DNA of 64,000 nucleotides from positions 171,740 to 235,739 of the forward strand of contig NZ_NCSY01000010.1 of assembly GCF_002156875.1 (NCBI RefSeq), given 5' to 3'. Each line of letters begins with the position of its first letter. Positions within the stretch are counted from its first letter, which is position 1. The position numbers and the translations under genes are program-made. A model generated the notes under the pieces. The model worked only from the letters and a program-made list of their open reading frames with translations, did not search any database and was not told the DNA's origin. The DNA comes from Bacillus sp. EAC (lineage in GTDB: Bacteria > Bacillota > Bacilli > Bacillales > Bacillaceae_G). Shown one piece after another: positions 35,962-45,543 of this stretch.

Positions 35962-36636
35962 TTATTTTCTTCTTATTTTATCTATATTTTTAAGTCCTTC
36001 TCTCTTGCTTAGCGGTGCTAAATCAGTTGTTAATATAAAGTTCTCTACAGCAGTATCATTGATATAAGCATATTCTCTTAACGCCCATCCTATTGCCTTT
36101 TGAATAAAGAACTCATTACTCTTTGACAACTTCTGACAGTAAGTAAACAATCTCTCCTGATCTGTTTTCCCCTTAAATTTCATTTGAAATAAGATAGCTA
36201 CTCGATTTAACCACATATTTTCCGATGAAACCCACTTATTAGCATATTCATTAATCAAGTCTGGATAGTTAAGAAAATGGAAACTTATAAGTCTACATGC
36301 GAGTGTATCAACCGTGTCCCACCATGATTTTTCAATGACTAATTTTTCGTAAAAGTCAATTCGTTCTACTTCTGCTTTTTTATACTGCCTGTCCAATAAT
36401 GCTAATGCAATATATTGAAATTCTCTTTCATTAAAATCCCATATTTCTTTCACACATATTAAATTCGGAGGATCACCATATAGCTTTAAAAAGTCCTTTA
36501 ATAGCTGGGCTCTATCAGGTGATTTTATCCCTAGAAAAGTAAATTTATTTCTCATATAAGATTCCATGGCCAGACGATTCTCATTATTTTTATGTTCTAA
36601 AAAGAAATAGTATAAATTTTCTGAATAAGTTCCCAC
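35962..36636 (-). CDS. DNA alkylation repair protein, AlkD-like
   Basis: A 224-residue HEAT-like repeat protein. SWWDTVDTLA and FFIQKAIGWALREYA are the signature segments of AlkD glycosylases, which excise 3- and 7-alkylpurines without base flipping; the Trp and Asp used for catalysis are conserved. The start is GTG at 36636 with agaaaggg upstream. Monocistronic. Confidence 0.85.
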   Translation of the reverse strand: MGTYSENLYYFFLEHKNNENRLAMESYMRNKFTFLGIKSPDRAQLLKDFLKLYGDPPNLICVKEIWDFNEREFQYIALALLDRQYKKAEVERIDFYEKLVIEKSWWDTVDTLACRLISFHFLNYPDLINEYANKWVSSENMWLNRVAILFQMKFKGKTDQERLFTYCQKLSKSNEFFIQKAIGWALREYAYINDTAVENFILTTDLAPLSKREGLKNIDKIRRK

Positions 36637-36773
36637 ATTTGTTCCCTTTCTTTGAATCTAATATTATTTCTTACATTATAATATTGCTTTTGATGCTTTG
36701 GAAGAAGTGAAGCAAAATTGTGTCAATTTTTTGAAGATTGGTTTATTATAATTTAAGAAGAAAGGAGGCACTT

Positions 36774-37988
36774 ATGCAACCAGCCGTAAAAACAAATGTT
36801 GTCAGTCAATCAACTATGTATCAAATTTTATTTGCAATTAGTTTAGGCCATTTATTAAATGATTCAATGCAAGCTGTTGTTCCTGCCATTTTTCCAATTT
36901 TAGAAAAGACTATGAATTTAACCTATACGGAAATTGGATTTATAGCTTTCGTACTTAATATGACTTCCTCGGTAATGCAACCAGTATTTGGCATTTTTTC
37001 TGATCGGAAACCTTCTCCTTTTCTGCTCCCAATTGGAATGGCATCAAGTTTAATTGGAATGCTTTGTTTAGCATTTGCGCCTAATCTAACTTTTGTACTA
37101 CTATCTGTATTATTAATTGGGATTGGATCCGCTATATTCCATCCTGAGGGCTCTAAAGTAGCTTTTCTAGCATCTGGATCGAAACGAGGGTTATCGCAGG
37201 CTATATATCAAGTTGGTGGGAATACAGGAAACTCATTAGCTCCGATATTTACTGCATTGATTTTTGTACCACTCGGACAAAAAGGTGCAGCTTGGTTTAC
37301 GATTTCAGCTGCTATTGGCATTTGTGTATTAATTTATGTTTCATCATGGTATCGTAATAAACTTAAAGAGAATCCTTTTAAATTGAAAAATAAAGGTCAA
37401 AATTCAACTGAAGGTCTTTCGATTACGAAGGCAGTAAAATTTGCAATCATATTATTAATTTTTATTACATTTGCTCGTTCATGGTATTCTGCTGGTATCG
37501 GAAACTATTATCAATTTTATTTAATTAAAAGCTATGGATTATCGATTAAAAGTACACAGTTATATTTGTTTATCTTTATGATTGCTGGTGTAATTGGAAC
37601 GTTTATTGGTGGAACTCTAGCAGATCGATTTGGGAAGCGAAATATGATTTTATTTTCATTAGTTGGAACATTTCCTTTAGCCCTTTTGCTACCTCATGTA
37701 TCCCTGTTAGCAGTAATACCAATCTTATTTTTAATTGGCGTAATCAGTTCAAGTTCTTTCAGTGTAATTGTTGTATATGCTCAAGAACTAGTTCCGGGTA
37801 AAGTTGGAATGGTCAGTGGATTAATAGTCGGATTGGCATTTGGAATGGGTGCTTTAGGTGCCGTCCTTTTAGGTGTAATTGCAGATGCAACTAGCCTAAA
37901 TTTTGTAATGAATTTATGTAGTTTCTTACCTTTATTAGGTTTAGTAGCATTTATGCTCCCGAATGACCGTCAAAAAGCAAAACTATAA
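36774..37988 (+). CDS. MFS transporter, fosmidomycin-resistance (Fsr) type
   Basis: A 404-residue exporter with 12 predicted helices. GHLLNDSMQAVVPAIFP and GIGSAIFHPEGSKVA place it in the Fsr branch of the major facilitator superfamily. The natural substrate is unknown. ATG at 36774 follows aaaggagg; an in-frame start at 36738 would precede that site and is rejected. Confidence 0.88.
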   Translation: MQPAVKTNVVSQSTMYQILFAISLGHLLNDSMQAVVPAIFPILEKTMNLTYTEIGFIAFVLNMTSSVMQPVFGIFSDRKPSPFLLPIGMASSLIGMLCLAFAPNLTFVLLSVLLIGIGSAIFHPEGSKVAFLASGSKRGLSQAIYQVGGNTGNSLAPIFTALIFVPLGQKGAAWFTISAAIGICVLIYVSSWYRNKLKENPFKLKNKGQNSTEGLSITKAVKFAIILLIFITFARSWYSAGIGNYYQFYLIKSYGLSIKSTQLYLFIFMIAGVIGTFIGGTLADRFGKRNMILFSLVGTFPLALLLPHVSLLAVIPILFLIGVISSSSFSVIVVYAQELVPGKVGMVSGLIVGLAFGMGALGAVLLGVIADATSLNFVMNLCSFLPLLGLVAFMLPNDRQKAKL

Positions 37989-38031
37989 TAAAAAAAGAGC
38001 TCTTCTATTGTTAGAAGAGCTCTTTTTATTA
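37989..38031. terminator. Bidirectional terminator between the MFS gene and qoxD
   Basis: Perfect stem aaagagctcttct/agaagagctcttt with A and T runs on opposite sides. Confidence 0.9.
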
Positions 38032-38310
38032 AAATCCCCAAATTAATGCCCATAGCGTCCCAAAAACAATGGTTAATGCTACGAATAGTGCATATCCTAA
38101 GTTGATAAATAAAACTTTTTTATTCTCATTTTCACTCATATGCATGAAAACAATTAATTGAAGTCCACCTTGTAACGCTGCTGTAACTAACAAGATGATA
38201 AAAGATATTTTGTATGGTAATTCTAAAAAGTAAACACTTAATGCAATCGCAGTAAGTACAAGCGATTGGATGAAGCCAACCACTTGTTGCTTTGGAAATA
38301 GAGCACTCAT
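38029..38310 (-). CDS. qoxD: Cytochrome aa3 quinol oxidase subunit IV (QoxD)
   Basis: A 93-residue subunit with three membrane helices, ending the qoxABCD operon. The segment GGLQLIVFMHM is typical of subunit IV. Its ATG overlaps the qoxC stop codon (ATGA). Confidence 0.93.
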   Translation of the reverse strand: MSALFPKQQVVGFIQSLVLTAIALSVYFLELPYKISFIILLVTAALQGGLQLIVFMHMSENENKKVLFINLGYALFVALTIVFGTLWALIWGF

Positions 38311-38897
38311 CCAATCAGTCCTTTCACGTAAACAAAACTAAAGATAAAGATCCATACTACGTCTAAGAAATGCCAGTATAATGAGTAAATAAATGTTTTA
38401 TTTGCTGTCGTTTCTGTTATTCCTTCGCGATATGTTTGAATTAAAATTGCGATACCCCACATCATACCAAAAGTTACGTGGGCACCATGTGTACCTAATA
38501 ATACGAATAAACTAGATAATGCACCACTGCTTTGGATCGTTGCTCCTTCATGTACATAAGTAAAGAATTCAGTAATCTCTACACCGAGGAAGACTGCTCC
38601 TAAAGCTAATGTAATAATAAGGAAACTCATAAATGCTTTTTTATGATTTAGTTTAATTGTATTTACAACTAAACCAATTGTAAAACTACTAGTTAATAAT
38701 GCAAAGGTTTCAATCATAACACCTTTCATCTCAAATAATTCTTTTTGAGTTGGTGCTGATCCAGTATTATTCGCTAAAGTGAAATATACTGCGAACAATG
38801 TTCCGAATAAAGCTATTTCTGCTCCTAAAAATAACCAGAAGCCTAGAATTCGGTTTGAACTCTCTTCACCTAGACTATACAGAGGCTTGCTGCTCAT
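38307..38897 (-). CDS. qoxC: Cytochrome aa3 quinol oxidase subunit III (QoxC)
   Basis: A 196-residue subunit with five membrane helices ([21 protein letters not shown] at the start, [12 protein letters not shown] at the end). The start at 38897 follows gaggtgat and gives [12 protein letters not shown]; the longer frame is rejected. It overlaps qoxB by 23 bases. Confidence 0.93.
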   Translation of the reverse strand: MSSKPLYSLGEESSNRILGFWLFLGAEIALFGTLFAVYFTLANNTGSAPTQKELFEMKGVMIETFALLTSSFTIGLVVNTIKLNHKKAFMSFLIITLALGAVFLGVEITEFFTYVHEGATIQSSGALSSLFVLLGTHGAHVTFGMMWGIAILIQTYREGITETTANKTFIYSLYWHFLDVVWIFIFSFVYVKGLIG

Positions 38898-40842
38898 AAT
38901 GATCACCTCGTAATTTTTTCTCTGTTTCAATTATTTCTTCTTTATGAATATGGAAACCATGATCACGTTGGAAAGAACGCGCAATTAAACATAAAACAAT
39001 CGGAATTGCACAAACAATCGTTGGTACCCACCATTCGAAAATCAAGAAGAAACCAAATGCCATAAAAGATACTCCTAATATGAATGGGATACCACTGTTA
39101 CTTGGCATATGAATATCTTTAATCTCGCCTTCAAGTAATGACGTACCTTCTTTTTTACTTTTCCAAAACGGATCTAGTGAATCGATCTTTGGAATTACTG
39201 CGAAATTATATGGAGCAATCGGACTGCTAGTTGCCCACTCTAATGTTCTTGCATTCCATGGATCACCGTTTGTTTCTCTTGGAGCGTAACGTACACTGTA
39301 ATAAATATTGTAAACAAGTAAGATAAATCCGATTGCTAGACCAATTGCCCCAATCGAAGCAACCATATTTAAAGGTCCAAATCCTGATTCTGCACTATAC
39401 GTATACGTACGGCGAGTCATCCCTTTTAATCCTAAAAGGAATAATGGGAAGAACGTTACATTAAAGCTAATTGTGATCAGCCAGAATGTAATCTTACCGA
39501 TTTTTTCATCTAATTTGAAACCGAATACTTTAGGGAACCAATAATAGAATCCAGCGATTACTGCAAAAACAGTACCTGGAATTAATACATAATGGAAGTG
39601 AGCTACTAAGAATAACGTATTATGATATTGATAGTCTGCACTTGCCATTGCAAGCATTACACCTGTAACTCCACCGATTGTAAAAATCGGAATAAATGCT
39701 AATGAATAAAGCATTGGAACAGTAAACTCAATCTTACCTTTTCTCATTGTGAACAACCAGTTAAAAATCTTAACCCCAGTTGGAATACTGATTGCCATTG
39801 TCGTAATACTAAAGAAACCATTTACCATTGCACCTTGACCCATCGTATAGAAATGATGCGCCCATACAAGGAAACTTAAAGCTGAGATTGCTATCATACT
39901 GACAACCATGCTCTTATATCCATATAAATTTTTTCTCGAAAATGTTGAAATAATTTCACTATATATACCAAAAGCAGGAAGAATAACAATATATACTTCA
40001 GGATGTCCCCATATCCAGAATAAGTTCGCCCATAGCATATCATTACCGCCATTTGCCATTGTAAAGAATTGTGTTCCAAACTCGCGATCGAACATCATTA
40101 GTGCTAAAGCAACTGTTAATACTGGGAATGCAAATAAGATAATTACGTTTGTAATTAAGATGCTCCAAGTAAACATCGGCATTTTCATTAATTTCATGCC
40201 TGGCGCACGCATTTTTAATATCGTAACGATAAAGTTAATACCGGTCATTAGAGTACCGAGACCAGCTATTTGTAGAGAAATTGCATAATAGTTATTGCCT
40301 ACACCTGGGCTGAATTCTTTACTTGCTAGTGGGAAATATGCTGTCCAACCTGCATCAGGAGATCCACCGATAACAAAGCTAAGATTTAATAACATAGCAC
40401 CAGCAAAGAATAACCAAAAGCTAACTGCATTTAAGTATGGAAATGCTACATCACGCGCACCGATTTGTAATGGAATAACAATATTCATTAAACCAATAAT
40501 GAAGGGCATTGCCATAAACAAAATCATAATAAGTCCATGTGTTGTAAAGATTTCGTTATAATGTTGTGCATCTAATATTTTTAAATCAGGAGCAGAAACT
40601 TGAGCTCGCATTAATAATGCATCTACTCCTCCACGGAAAAGCATTAATAAAGCACATAAAATGTACATAACACCAATTCGCTTATGGTCAACAGTAGTTA
40701 ACCATTCTTTCCATAAATAACCCCATTTTTTAAATTTGGTTAAACCAATTACAATAGCAATCGAAACTACAACGATACTCACCATTGCACCATAAATCAT
40801 TGGCTCACCTGTTACGAAAAAGTGATCCCATTTGTAACCCAT
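38875..40842 (-). CDS. qoxB: Cytochrome aa3 quinol oxidase subunit I (QoxB)
   Basis: Catalytic subunit that reduces oxygen to water and pumps protons. The 655 residues contain heme ligands in [11 protein letters not shown] and [11 protein letters not shown] and the copper-site segment [17 protein letters not shown], where the His-Tyr crosslink forms. One base is shared with the qoxA stop codon. A C-terminal extension with two helices matches QoxB rather than cytochrome c oxidase. Confidence 0.95.
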   Translation of the reverse strand: MGYKWDHFFVTGEPMIYGAMVSIVVVSIAIVIGLTKFKKWGYLWKEWLTTVDHKRIGVMYILCALLMLFRGGVDALLMRAQVSAPDLKILDAQHYNEIFTTHGLIMILFMAMPFIIGLMNIVIPLQIGARDVAFPYLNAVSFWLFFAGAMLLNLSFVIGGSPDAGWTAYFPLASKEFSPGVGNNYYAISLQIAGLGTLMTGINFIVTILKMRAPGMKLMKMPMFTWSILITNVIILFAFPVLTVALALMMFDREFGTQFFTMANGGNDMLWANLFWIWGHPEVYIVILPAFGIYSEIISTFSRKNLYGYKSMVVSMIAISALSFLVWAHHFYTMGQGAMVNGFFSITTMAISIPTGVKIFNWLFTMRKGKIEFTVPMLYSLAFIPIFTIGGVTGVMLAMASADYQYHNTLFLVAHFHYVLIPGTVFAVIAGFYYWFPKVFGFKLDEKIGKITFWLITISFNVTFFPLFLLGLKGMTRRTYTYSAESGFGPLNMVASIGAIGLAIGFILLVYNIYYSVRYAPRETNGDPWNARTLEWATSSPIAPYNFAVIPKIDSLDPFWKSKKEGTSLLEGEIKDIHMPSNSGIPFILGVSFMAFGFFLIFEWWVPTIVCAIPIVLCLIARSFQRDHGFHIHKEEIIETEKKLRGDHYEQQASV

Positions 40843-41741
40843 TATTTCATCCCCTCCATCTTGTTCATATCGTGGTGATCAGATGAATCATCCATTGAAC
40901 CATGGTGATGTCCTGCATTACTTCCTTCTGGAGCTGGTCTAAATTCTAAATGAGTAGATGTATAGGTTTTTCTACCTAAATGCTCTATTTTTAGTAATTT
41001 ATTAAACTCTTTTTCTGTTAAAGTTGGAGCAGTCTCTTTTACATCCTTAACCCAGTTAGTAAAATCTTTATCATTCATAGCTAACACTTCAAATTCCATT
41101 CCAGCAAAACCTTTACCCGTGAAATTTGAGTTTTTCCCAATAAAAGAACCTTCATTAGAAGCAACAAAATTTAATTTAGTAACCATATCACTCATTGCAT
41201 ATTTCTGTCCTCCTAGTTGAGGAATCCAGAAACTTGAGATCGGCCCAAACGAATATAAACGGAACTCAACATTTCGGTTTGTGGGAATGTTCACATAGTT
41301 AACTGTTTCTATCCCTTGTTCTGGATAAGAGAAATGCCATTTCCAGTTAGAAGAACTTGCATAAATAATAAGAGGTTTATCATTTTCGTGACCTTTTGGC
41401 ACGCTTTCAACTGCATTTGTTGTTTTGACAGTTACTACTGACAATACAGCAACAATTATAACCGGAATAACCGTCCAAAGTATTTCAAGAAACTTGCTAC
41501 CTTCTTCATGTGGTGGCTCATAATCTTCTGGTAGTTTGCTAGCACGATATTTTGTTAGGATTATGATGTATAAAATATAAACAACTAATAATACTCCTAA
41601 CATCATCAGCATTGAGAAAATAATTGTATCTGCTTGTGTTTTAGCTACAGGTCCTTGTGGATCTAATACGGCGATTTTATCGCAAGCACTCATTACTAAC
41701 CCAATCAGCATAATCATCATGCTCATTAGAAATTTTTTCAT
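40842..41741 (-). CDS. qoxA: Cytochrome aa3 quinol oxidase subunit II (QoxA)
   Basis: A 299-residue lipoprotein subunit: lipobox GLVMSAC with Cys about residue 20, two membrane helices, then a cupredoxin domain lacking the copper-A ligands, as expected of a quinol oxidase. The C-terminus is rich in His, Asp and Met ([19 protein letters not shown]), an unusual tail that might bind metal. First gene of the operon; start preceded by ggaaggaag. Confidence 0.93.
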   Translation of the reverse strand: MKKFLMSMMIMLIGLVMSACDKIAVLDPQGPVAKTQADTIIFSMLMMLGVLLVVYILYIIILTKYRASKLPEDYEPPHEEGSKFLEILWTVIPVIIVAVLSVVTVKTTNAVESVPKGHENDKPLIIYASSSNWKWHFSYPEQGIETVNYVNIPTNRNVEFRLYSFGPISSFWIPQLGGQKYAMSDMVTKLNFVASNEGSFIGKNSNFTGKGFAGMEFEVLAMNDKDFTNWVKDVKETAPTLTEKEFNKLLKIEHLGRKTYTSTHLEFRPAPEGSNAGHHHGSMDDSSDHHDMNKMEGMK

Positions 41742-42157
41742 CTTATTCTTCCTTCCTGTAAATTAAGTATAAGTACAATTACATTTTTAAAATTATTTCT
41801 AAATTAAGTATTTTTATAAATTGTCATCCAAATGACAAACAATGTTCACAGTTATAGTAAGATACTTTAATTTAAAATACAAACAAATAATTACCATTTT
41901 AAATGGAAAGAATTCACTGTTCACATTTTAGACATATTTAAAATTAACTAAAATCAGTAAAAACCCTTACGTATCATAACCTCAACACCTTTGCTCACTA
42001 TTTCACAACGTTCACATTTTAGACATATATTAGATTTTTATTATACTTTTGTTCTATTCTGTACACGTTAAAATTTAATAACTTAGAATAATATTCCCCG
42101 TAAAAAAGTAACTTAAGAAAACAATGTTCTAATTTCTCAATTAACGTCTTAAGGCAC
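41742..42157. other. Long upstream region of qoxA with direct repeats
   Basis: About 400 bases with no gene. Two identical 19-base repeats (41919-41937, 42010-42028) and a third partial copy (41845-41851) share TGTGAAC on the minus strand. No clear promoter was assigned. Confidence 0.5.
41919..42028 (-). repeat. Two 19-base direct repeats upstream of qoxA
   Basis: gttcacattttagacatat occurs at 41919-41937 and 42010-42028, 91 bases apart (about 8.7 helical turns). The TGTGAAC core read on the minus strand resembles ResD- or FNR-like half sites; identity of the binding protein is not certain. Confidence 0.6.
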
Positions 42158-42350
42158 AAAAAAAAACGCAGTAAAACTGCGTTTTTCAGTACAGGCATTG
42201 TAATAAGTGAAGAGAAGAATTAATGTCCTAGCACATTCTTCTCTTCTATAGGGTTTGGGGGGTTCTAGGGTTGAATCCACATTTTTTTTTAAAAATGTGC
42301 ATGCAATCTAAGAACAGAAACATTGGCAATAATACTTAAATTTCTTAACT
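42158..42350 (-). ncRNA. Fur-controlled small RNA candidate, FsrA-like
   Basis: Downstream of the Fur-box promoter, the minus strand would give a transcript of about 190 nt. It holds an A/T hairpin (42278-42299), an unpaired C-rich segment with AACCCCCCAAACCC (42251-42267), a 12-pair hairpin gaagagaagaat (42209-42246) and an ideal terminator (42158-42186, stem acgcagt, nine T). C-rich single-stranded seeds are the hallmark of FsrA and RoxS in Bacillus. A 24-codon open reading frame exists but has no ribosome binding site. FsrA of B. subtilis is shorter, so homology is not claimed. Confidence 0.6.
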
Positions 42351-42356
42351 GAGATT

Positions 42357-42386
42357 AGAATAACACAATTGAAAATGATTATCAAT
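42357..42386 (-). promoter_or_regulatory. Fur box over a SigA promoter
   Basis: attgaaaatgattatcaat (42368-42386) matches the Bacillus Fur core TGATAATNATTATCA at 14 of 15 positions. On the minus strand it overlaps a -35 TTGATA (42380-42385), followed by 17 bases and TATTCT (42357-42362). Iron-bound Fur would block this promoter. Confidence 0.7.
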
Positions 42387-42511
42387 ACCAATTAGTTTTT
42401 TTTTCTACTCTTTTACATTTTTTCCTCTATTCTAAAATACTGCACTTGTTAAAAAGGATGTGGTGTACTGTATAATTAAATAAAAAATGATTGTTTTAGG
42501 AGTGAGAAAAA

Positions 42512-42841
42512 ATGCCCCAATTATTAATTAAAGGGATTTCTTCAGATGAAATTTGTAAAATAAGTAAGCCTTTAGTTGAAGAATTAGCAAATTTGTGTGA
42601 ATGCGGTACAGATAATTTTATATTAGAATGTCTGCACTCTACTGCGATTTTTGATGGGAAAATCGTTGATAGTTTTCCTTTTATAGAAGTTAAGTGGTTT
42701 GAAAGAGGGATTGAGATAAGAGATCAATTTGCAGAAATAATTTCTAAATTCATACTTACTTTAAATATTCCTGAATTTGAAATTGCATTTATACCATACA
42801 AAGAAGATAGTTATTATTTAAATGGAAAGCGTTTTGAATAA
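42512..42841 (+). CDS. DUF1904 family protein
   Basis: A 109-residue cytoplasmic protein starting MPQLLIKGISSDEI, which I recognise as DUF1904, distantly similar to tautomerases (a Pro follows the initiator Met). Catalytic function has not been shown for the family. It has its own promoter (TTGTTA.. TATAAT near 42447-42477) and a taggagtg binding site, and is not obviously under the Fur box, which faces the other way. Confidence 0.75.
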   Translation: MPQLLIKGISSDEICKISKPLVEELANLCECGTDNFILECLHSTAIFDGKIVDSFPFIEVKWFERGIEIRDQFAEIISKFILTLNIPEFEIAFIPYKEDSYYLNGKRFE

Positions 42842-42870
42842 ATCATTTCATTTTATTATTTAAAAATAAT

Positions 42871-42901
42871 AAGGCATGCAAAATAGGCATGTCTTTTTTT
42901 T
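42871..42901 (+). terminator. Terminator of the DUF1904 gene
   Basis: Stem aaggcatgc/gcatgtctt with one G-U pair and a 7-base loop, followed by eight T. Confidence 0.8.
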
Positions 42902-42978
42902 GTCTTTTTTTTGTCATTTTTTATAGATAATCTCATTTTTCATAGGCATTTCACTTAATAGGCTAATTAAATTAGGGG

Positions 42979-43048
42979 ATATTCATACTACTTAGACAAA
43001 CATACAATCTTATAAAATTGGACATGCACCTAAGTACGAGTTTAGTAA
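42979..43048 (+). repeat. Inverted repeat in the leader of the ArsB-like gene
   Basis: Perfect 11-base arms atattcatact/agtatgaatat are 48 bases apart; additional partial pairing continues inward. It lies 75 bases before the start codon and could be an operator or an RNA stem. Confidence 0.45.
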
Positions 43049-43122
43049 GTATGAATATTAATATAGTAATCGGACAAGTAGGTACTATCAGTATACCGAT
43101 AAAAAGAAAGGTGAATATAAAA

Positions 43123-44481
43123 ATGAACTTTGAAATCTTAATGACTGCTTTTGTGTTTATTATGACGATGGCAATCATATTTTGGAGGCCAAAAGGGATT
43201 AATGAAGCTTGGCCAGCATCGATTGGTGCGATAATAATATTAATAACAGGGATTGTAACTAAAAGTGACCTACTTGATATTATTAGTAAAATTGGTGGAG
43301 CCTCAATAACCATTATTGCAACAATCGTTATGGCGGTTATTTTAGAAAGCTTCGGATTTTTTCATTGGTCAGCAGCTCGTCTTGCAAGTTTAGCGAAAGG
43401 TTCAGGATATCGCTTATATTGGTACATCCAACTATTATGCTTTTTAATGACACTACTGTTTAATAATGATGGAAGTATTCTCATTACTACACCTATTTTA
43501 ATCCTACTATTAAAAAATCTACGTCTAAAACCTCATCAACAAATTCCATATCTCCTATCTGGCGCATTAGTTGCAACTGCTTCCAGTGCACCAATTGGGG
43601 TAAGTAATATTGTAAATTTAATCGCATTAAAAATAGTACACATGACTCTCTATATGCAAACAGCTATGATGTTTGTTCCTGCAACATTAGGACTCCTTTT
43701 TATGTCCGGGCTTATGTATATTGTTTTAAAAAATAGATTGCCTGATACTTTACCCATTTCAACAGACGACATTGAAGAGTCTTTTTTCATCAAAAATTTT
43801 CACCCATTAAAAACTAAAATCACTGTTGAAACGAAAAAAAAGCGAACTAAATTCATGTTAAAAGTACTCACATTCGTTTTATTAATGAGATGTCTTCTAT
43901 TTGTTGCTTCCTTTCTATCAATCCCTATTGAAATAGTTGCGGTACTTGGTTCACTCGTTCTATTAATATGGAGATGGTACCATTTACGTACTGGTCCCGT
44001 CGATATTTTAAAAAAGATCCCATGGCATATATTAATATTTGCATTCTCTATGTATGTCATTATTTTCGGTTTGCATAATGCAGGCCTAACAGCATTCCTT
44101 GTAAATTTATGTGAGCCGCTTGTTAATCAAGGTCTTTTTCAAGCAAGTTTTATTATGGGCGGATTAGTTTCCGTTTTATCTAATTTATTTAATAATCATC
44201 CTGCTCTGATGATTGGAACGATTACTTTAACGGACATGGGTCTAGATCCAATTACATTAAAAACAATTTATTTAGCGAATATTATTGGTAGTGATATTGG
44301 ATCACTTTTATTACCAATTGGAACGCTAGCATCATTAATTTGGATGCACATTTTAAAACAAAATAAGATTAAAGTAAAATGGAAAGATTATTTAAGCGTC
44401 ACGATAATTGTTATTCCAATAACAACTCTTGTAACATTATTTCTATTATATTATTGGGTACAATTAGTCTTCGTACATTAA
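43123..44481 (+). CDS. ArsB/NhaD-type ion transporter
   Basis: A 452-residue membrane protein with about eleven helices. The repeat-like segments LFNNDGSILITTPI and LFNNHPALMIGT (each Asn-Asn then Asp or His) mark the ion transporter superfamily that includes ArsB, arsenite exporters and NhaD. No arsR or arsC gene adjoins, so arsenite is not assured. Start at 43123 follows agaaaggtga; longer in-frame starts are rejected for lack of a binding site. Confidence 0.8.
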   Translation: MNFEILMTAFVFIMTMAIIFWRPKGINEAWPASIGAIIILITGIVTKSDLLDIISKIGGASITIIATIVMAVILESFGFFHWSAARLASLAKGSGYRLYWYIQLLCFLMTLLFNNDGSILITTPILILLLKNLRLKPHQQIPYLLSGALVATASSAPIGVSNIVNLIALKIVHMTLYMQTAMMFVPATLGLLFMSGLMYIVLKNRLPDTLPISTDDIEESFFIKNFHPLKTKITVETKKKRTKFMLKVLTFVLLMRCLLFVASFLSIPIEIVAVLGSLVLLIWRWYHLRTGPVDILKKIPWHILIFAFSMYVIIFGLHNAGLTAFLVNLCEPLVNQGLFQASFIMGGLVSVLSNLFNNHPALMIGTITLTDMGLDPITLKTIYLANIIGSDIGSLLLPIGTLASLIWMHILKQNKIKVKWKDYLSVTIIVIPITTLVTLFLLYYWVQLVFVH

Positions 44482-44514
44482 AACTTTTACTTTTACCTCT
44501 AGGAGGAGATTAAA

Positions 44515-45180
44515 GTGAGTGATGTATCAACATTACTTGGAAAACAAGTTTCAGTAAAACTATCAGGAGAACTAGTGTTTGAAGGAATATTGACTGATCT
44601 AGGTCAAGACATATTAGTTATTTTTAATGGATTAAAATATTATTATATTCCCTGGATGCATATCCATATGGTTTATATTAGTGATAAATCAAGAGAAAAG
44701 ATAAATGAACCTGATGAACCTTCAATTGGTCAAGAATTAGAAACAATCTCTTATCGAAAAATATTATTAAATGCAAAGGGAATATTTTCTGAAATCTATG
44801 TTACTGGTAATATAACTTTTCATGGGTATATCATAAATGTACTAAGTGATTATTTAGTGTTTTATTCACCAGTATTTAAAACGATGTATATTTCCCTCTC
44901 TCATTTGAAATGGATTACTCCTTACAATCAACAGCTTAACCCTTACACTCTTAAAAATGAAAGTCTCCCGTTACACCCTTCGAATGTGCCTTTAAATCGT
45001 TCATTTGAGAGCCAATTGAAAAAAGATGAAGGAAAACTAGTAGTTTTTGATGGTGGAACAGATCCAATGAAAATAGGCTTATTAAATAGGGTTGAAAATA
45101 ACCAAATCGAACTTGCAATTGCAAACGGTGAAAATGTTTATCTAAAACTAAATCATATTAAATCTGTACACTTACCCTAA
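44515..45180 (+). CDS. DUF2642-like protein with repeated Sm-type folds
   Basis: A 221-residue protein that starts with GTG after a strong aggaggag site. Three similar units (LLGKQVSVKLSGELVFEGIL, then ILLNAKGIFSEIYVTGNITFHGYI, then KLVVFDGGTDPMKIGLL) look like Sm/DUF2642 beta-barrels, found in small spore-coat-associated Bacillus proteins. Function unknown. It lies 33 bases after the transporter gene and may be co-transcribed. Confidence 0.65.
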   Translation: MSDVSTLLGKQVSVKLSGELVFEGILTDLGQDILVIFNGLKYYYIPWMHIHMVYISDKSREKINEPDEPSIGQELETISYRKILLNAKGIFSEIYVTGNITFHGYIINVLSDYLVFYSPVFKTMYISLSHLKWITPYNQQLNPYTLKNESLPLHPSNVPLNRSFESQLKKDEGKLVVFDGGTDPMKIGLLNRVENNQIELAIANGENVYLKLNHIKSVHLP

Positions 45181-45223
45181 AAAAAAACCTCAATTACCTA
45201 TTCAAATGTAATTGAGGTTTTTT
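45179..45223 (+). terminator. Terminator of the DUF2642-like gene
   Basis: Stem aacctcaattac/gtaattgaggtt followed by ttttttatttg. Confidence 0.85.
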
Positions 45224-45227
45224 ATTT

Positions 45228-45520
45228 GACTGTTTTCGTAAACTTTGTTGTCATTAAATATCTAGTTCCTCAATTTTCACTATAGGATGCTCACTTTTTA
45301 CTGGGCGTGCGATAAACCTGGGGCCCACACGATGTGGGTCATGCATGCGTTACGACAGGACGTCGAGGTATTAGCACGCCTACCTTTTGATGAATGAGGG
45401 TTCTTATCTGTCCCGCTTCTCACATAGGGGTCATACACATCAGATTCAATCATCTTCATTATTTATAAGTTTGTTTTAAAAAACTTTATAAAAACAACAT
45501 TCTTTTAGAAAAAGTCTATT
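45228..45520 (+). repeat. Dispersed GC-rich repeat, copy C (long form)
   Basis: Core from about 45275 to 45454 with ggatgctcac, the extra segment with gggcccacacgatgtgggtc and gcatgcgttacgac (45321-45392), ctgtcccgcttctc, and an AT-rich tail ending cttttagaaaaag. More diverged from the consensus at its right end than copy D. It fills the gap between two convergent genes. Confidence 0.85.
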
Positions 45521-45543
45521 ATTTTTAATAAGGATTAACCTTA

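Noticed and set aside
42287..42349. 24-codon frame in the small RNA candidate (Fur-controlled peptide)
   Set aside because: No ribosome binding site; the hairpins and terminator fit a non-coding RNA better.
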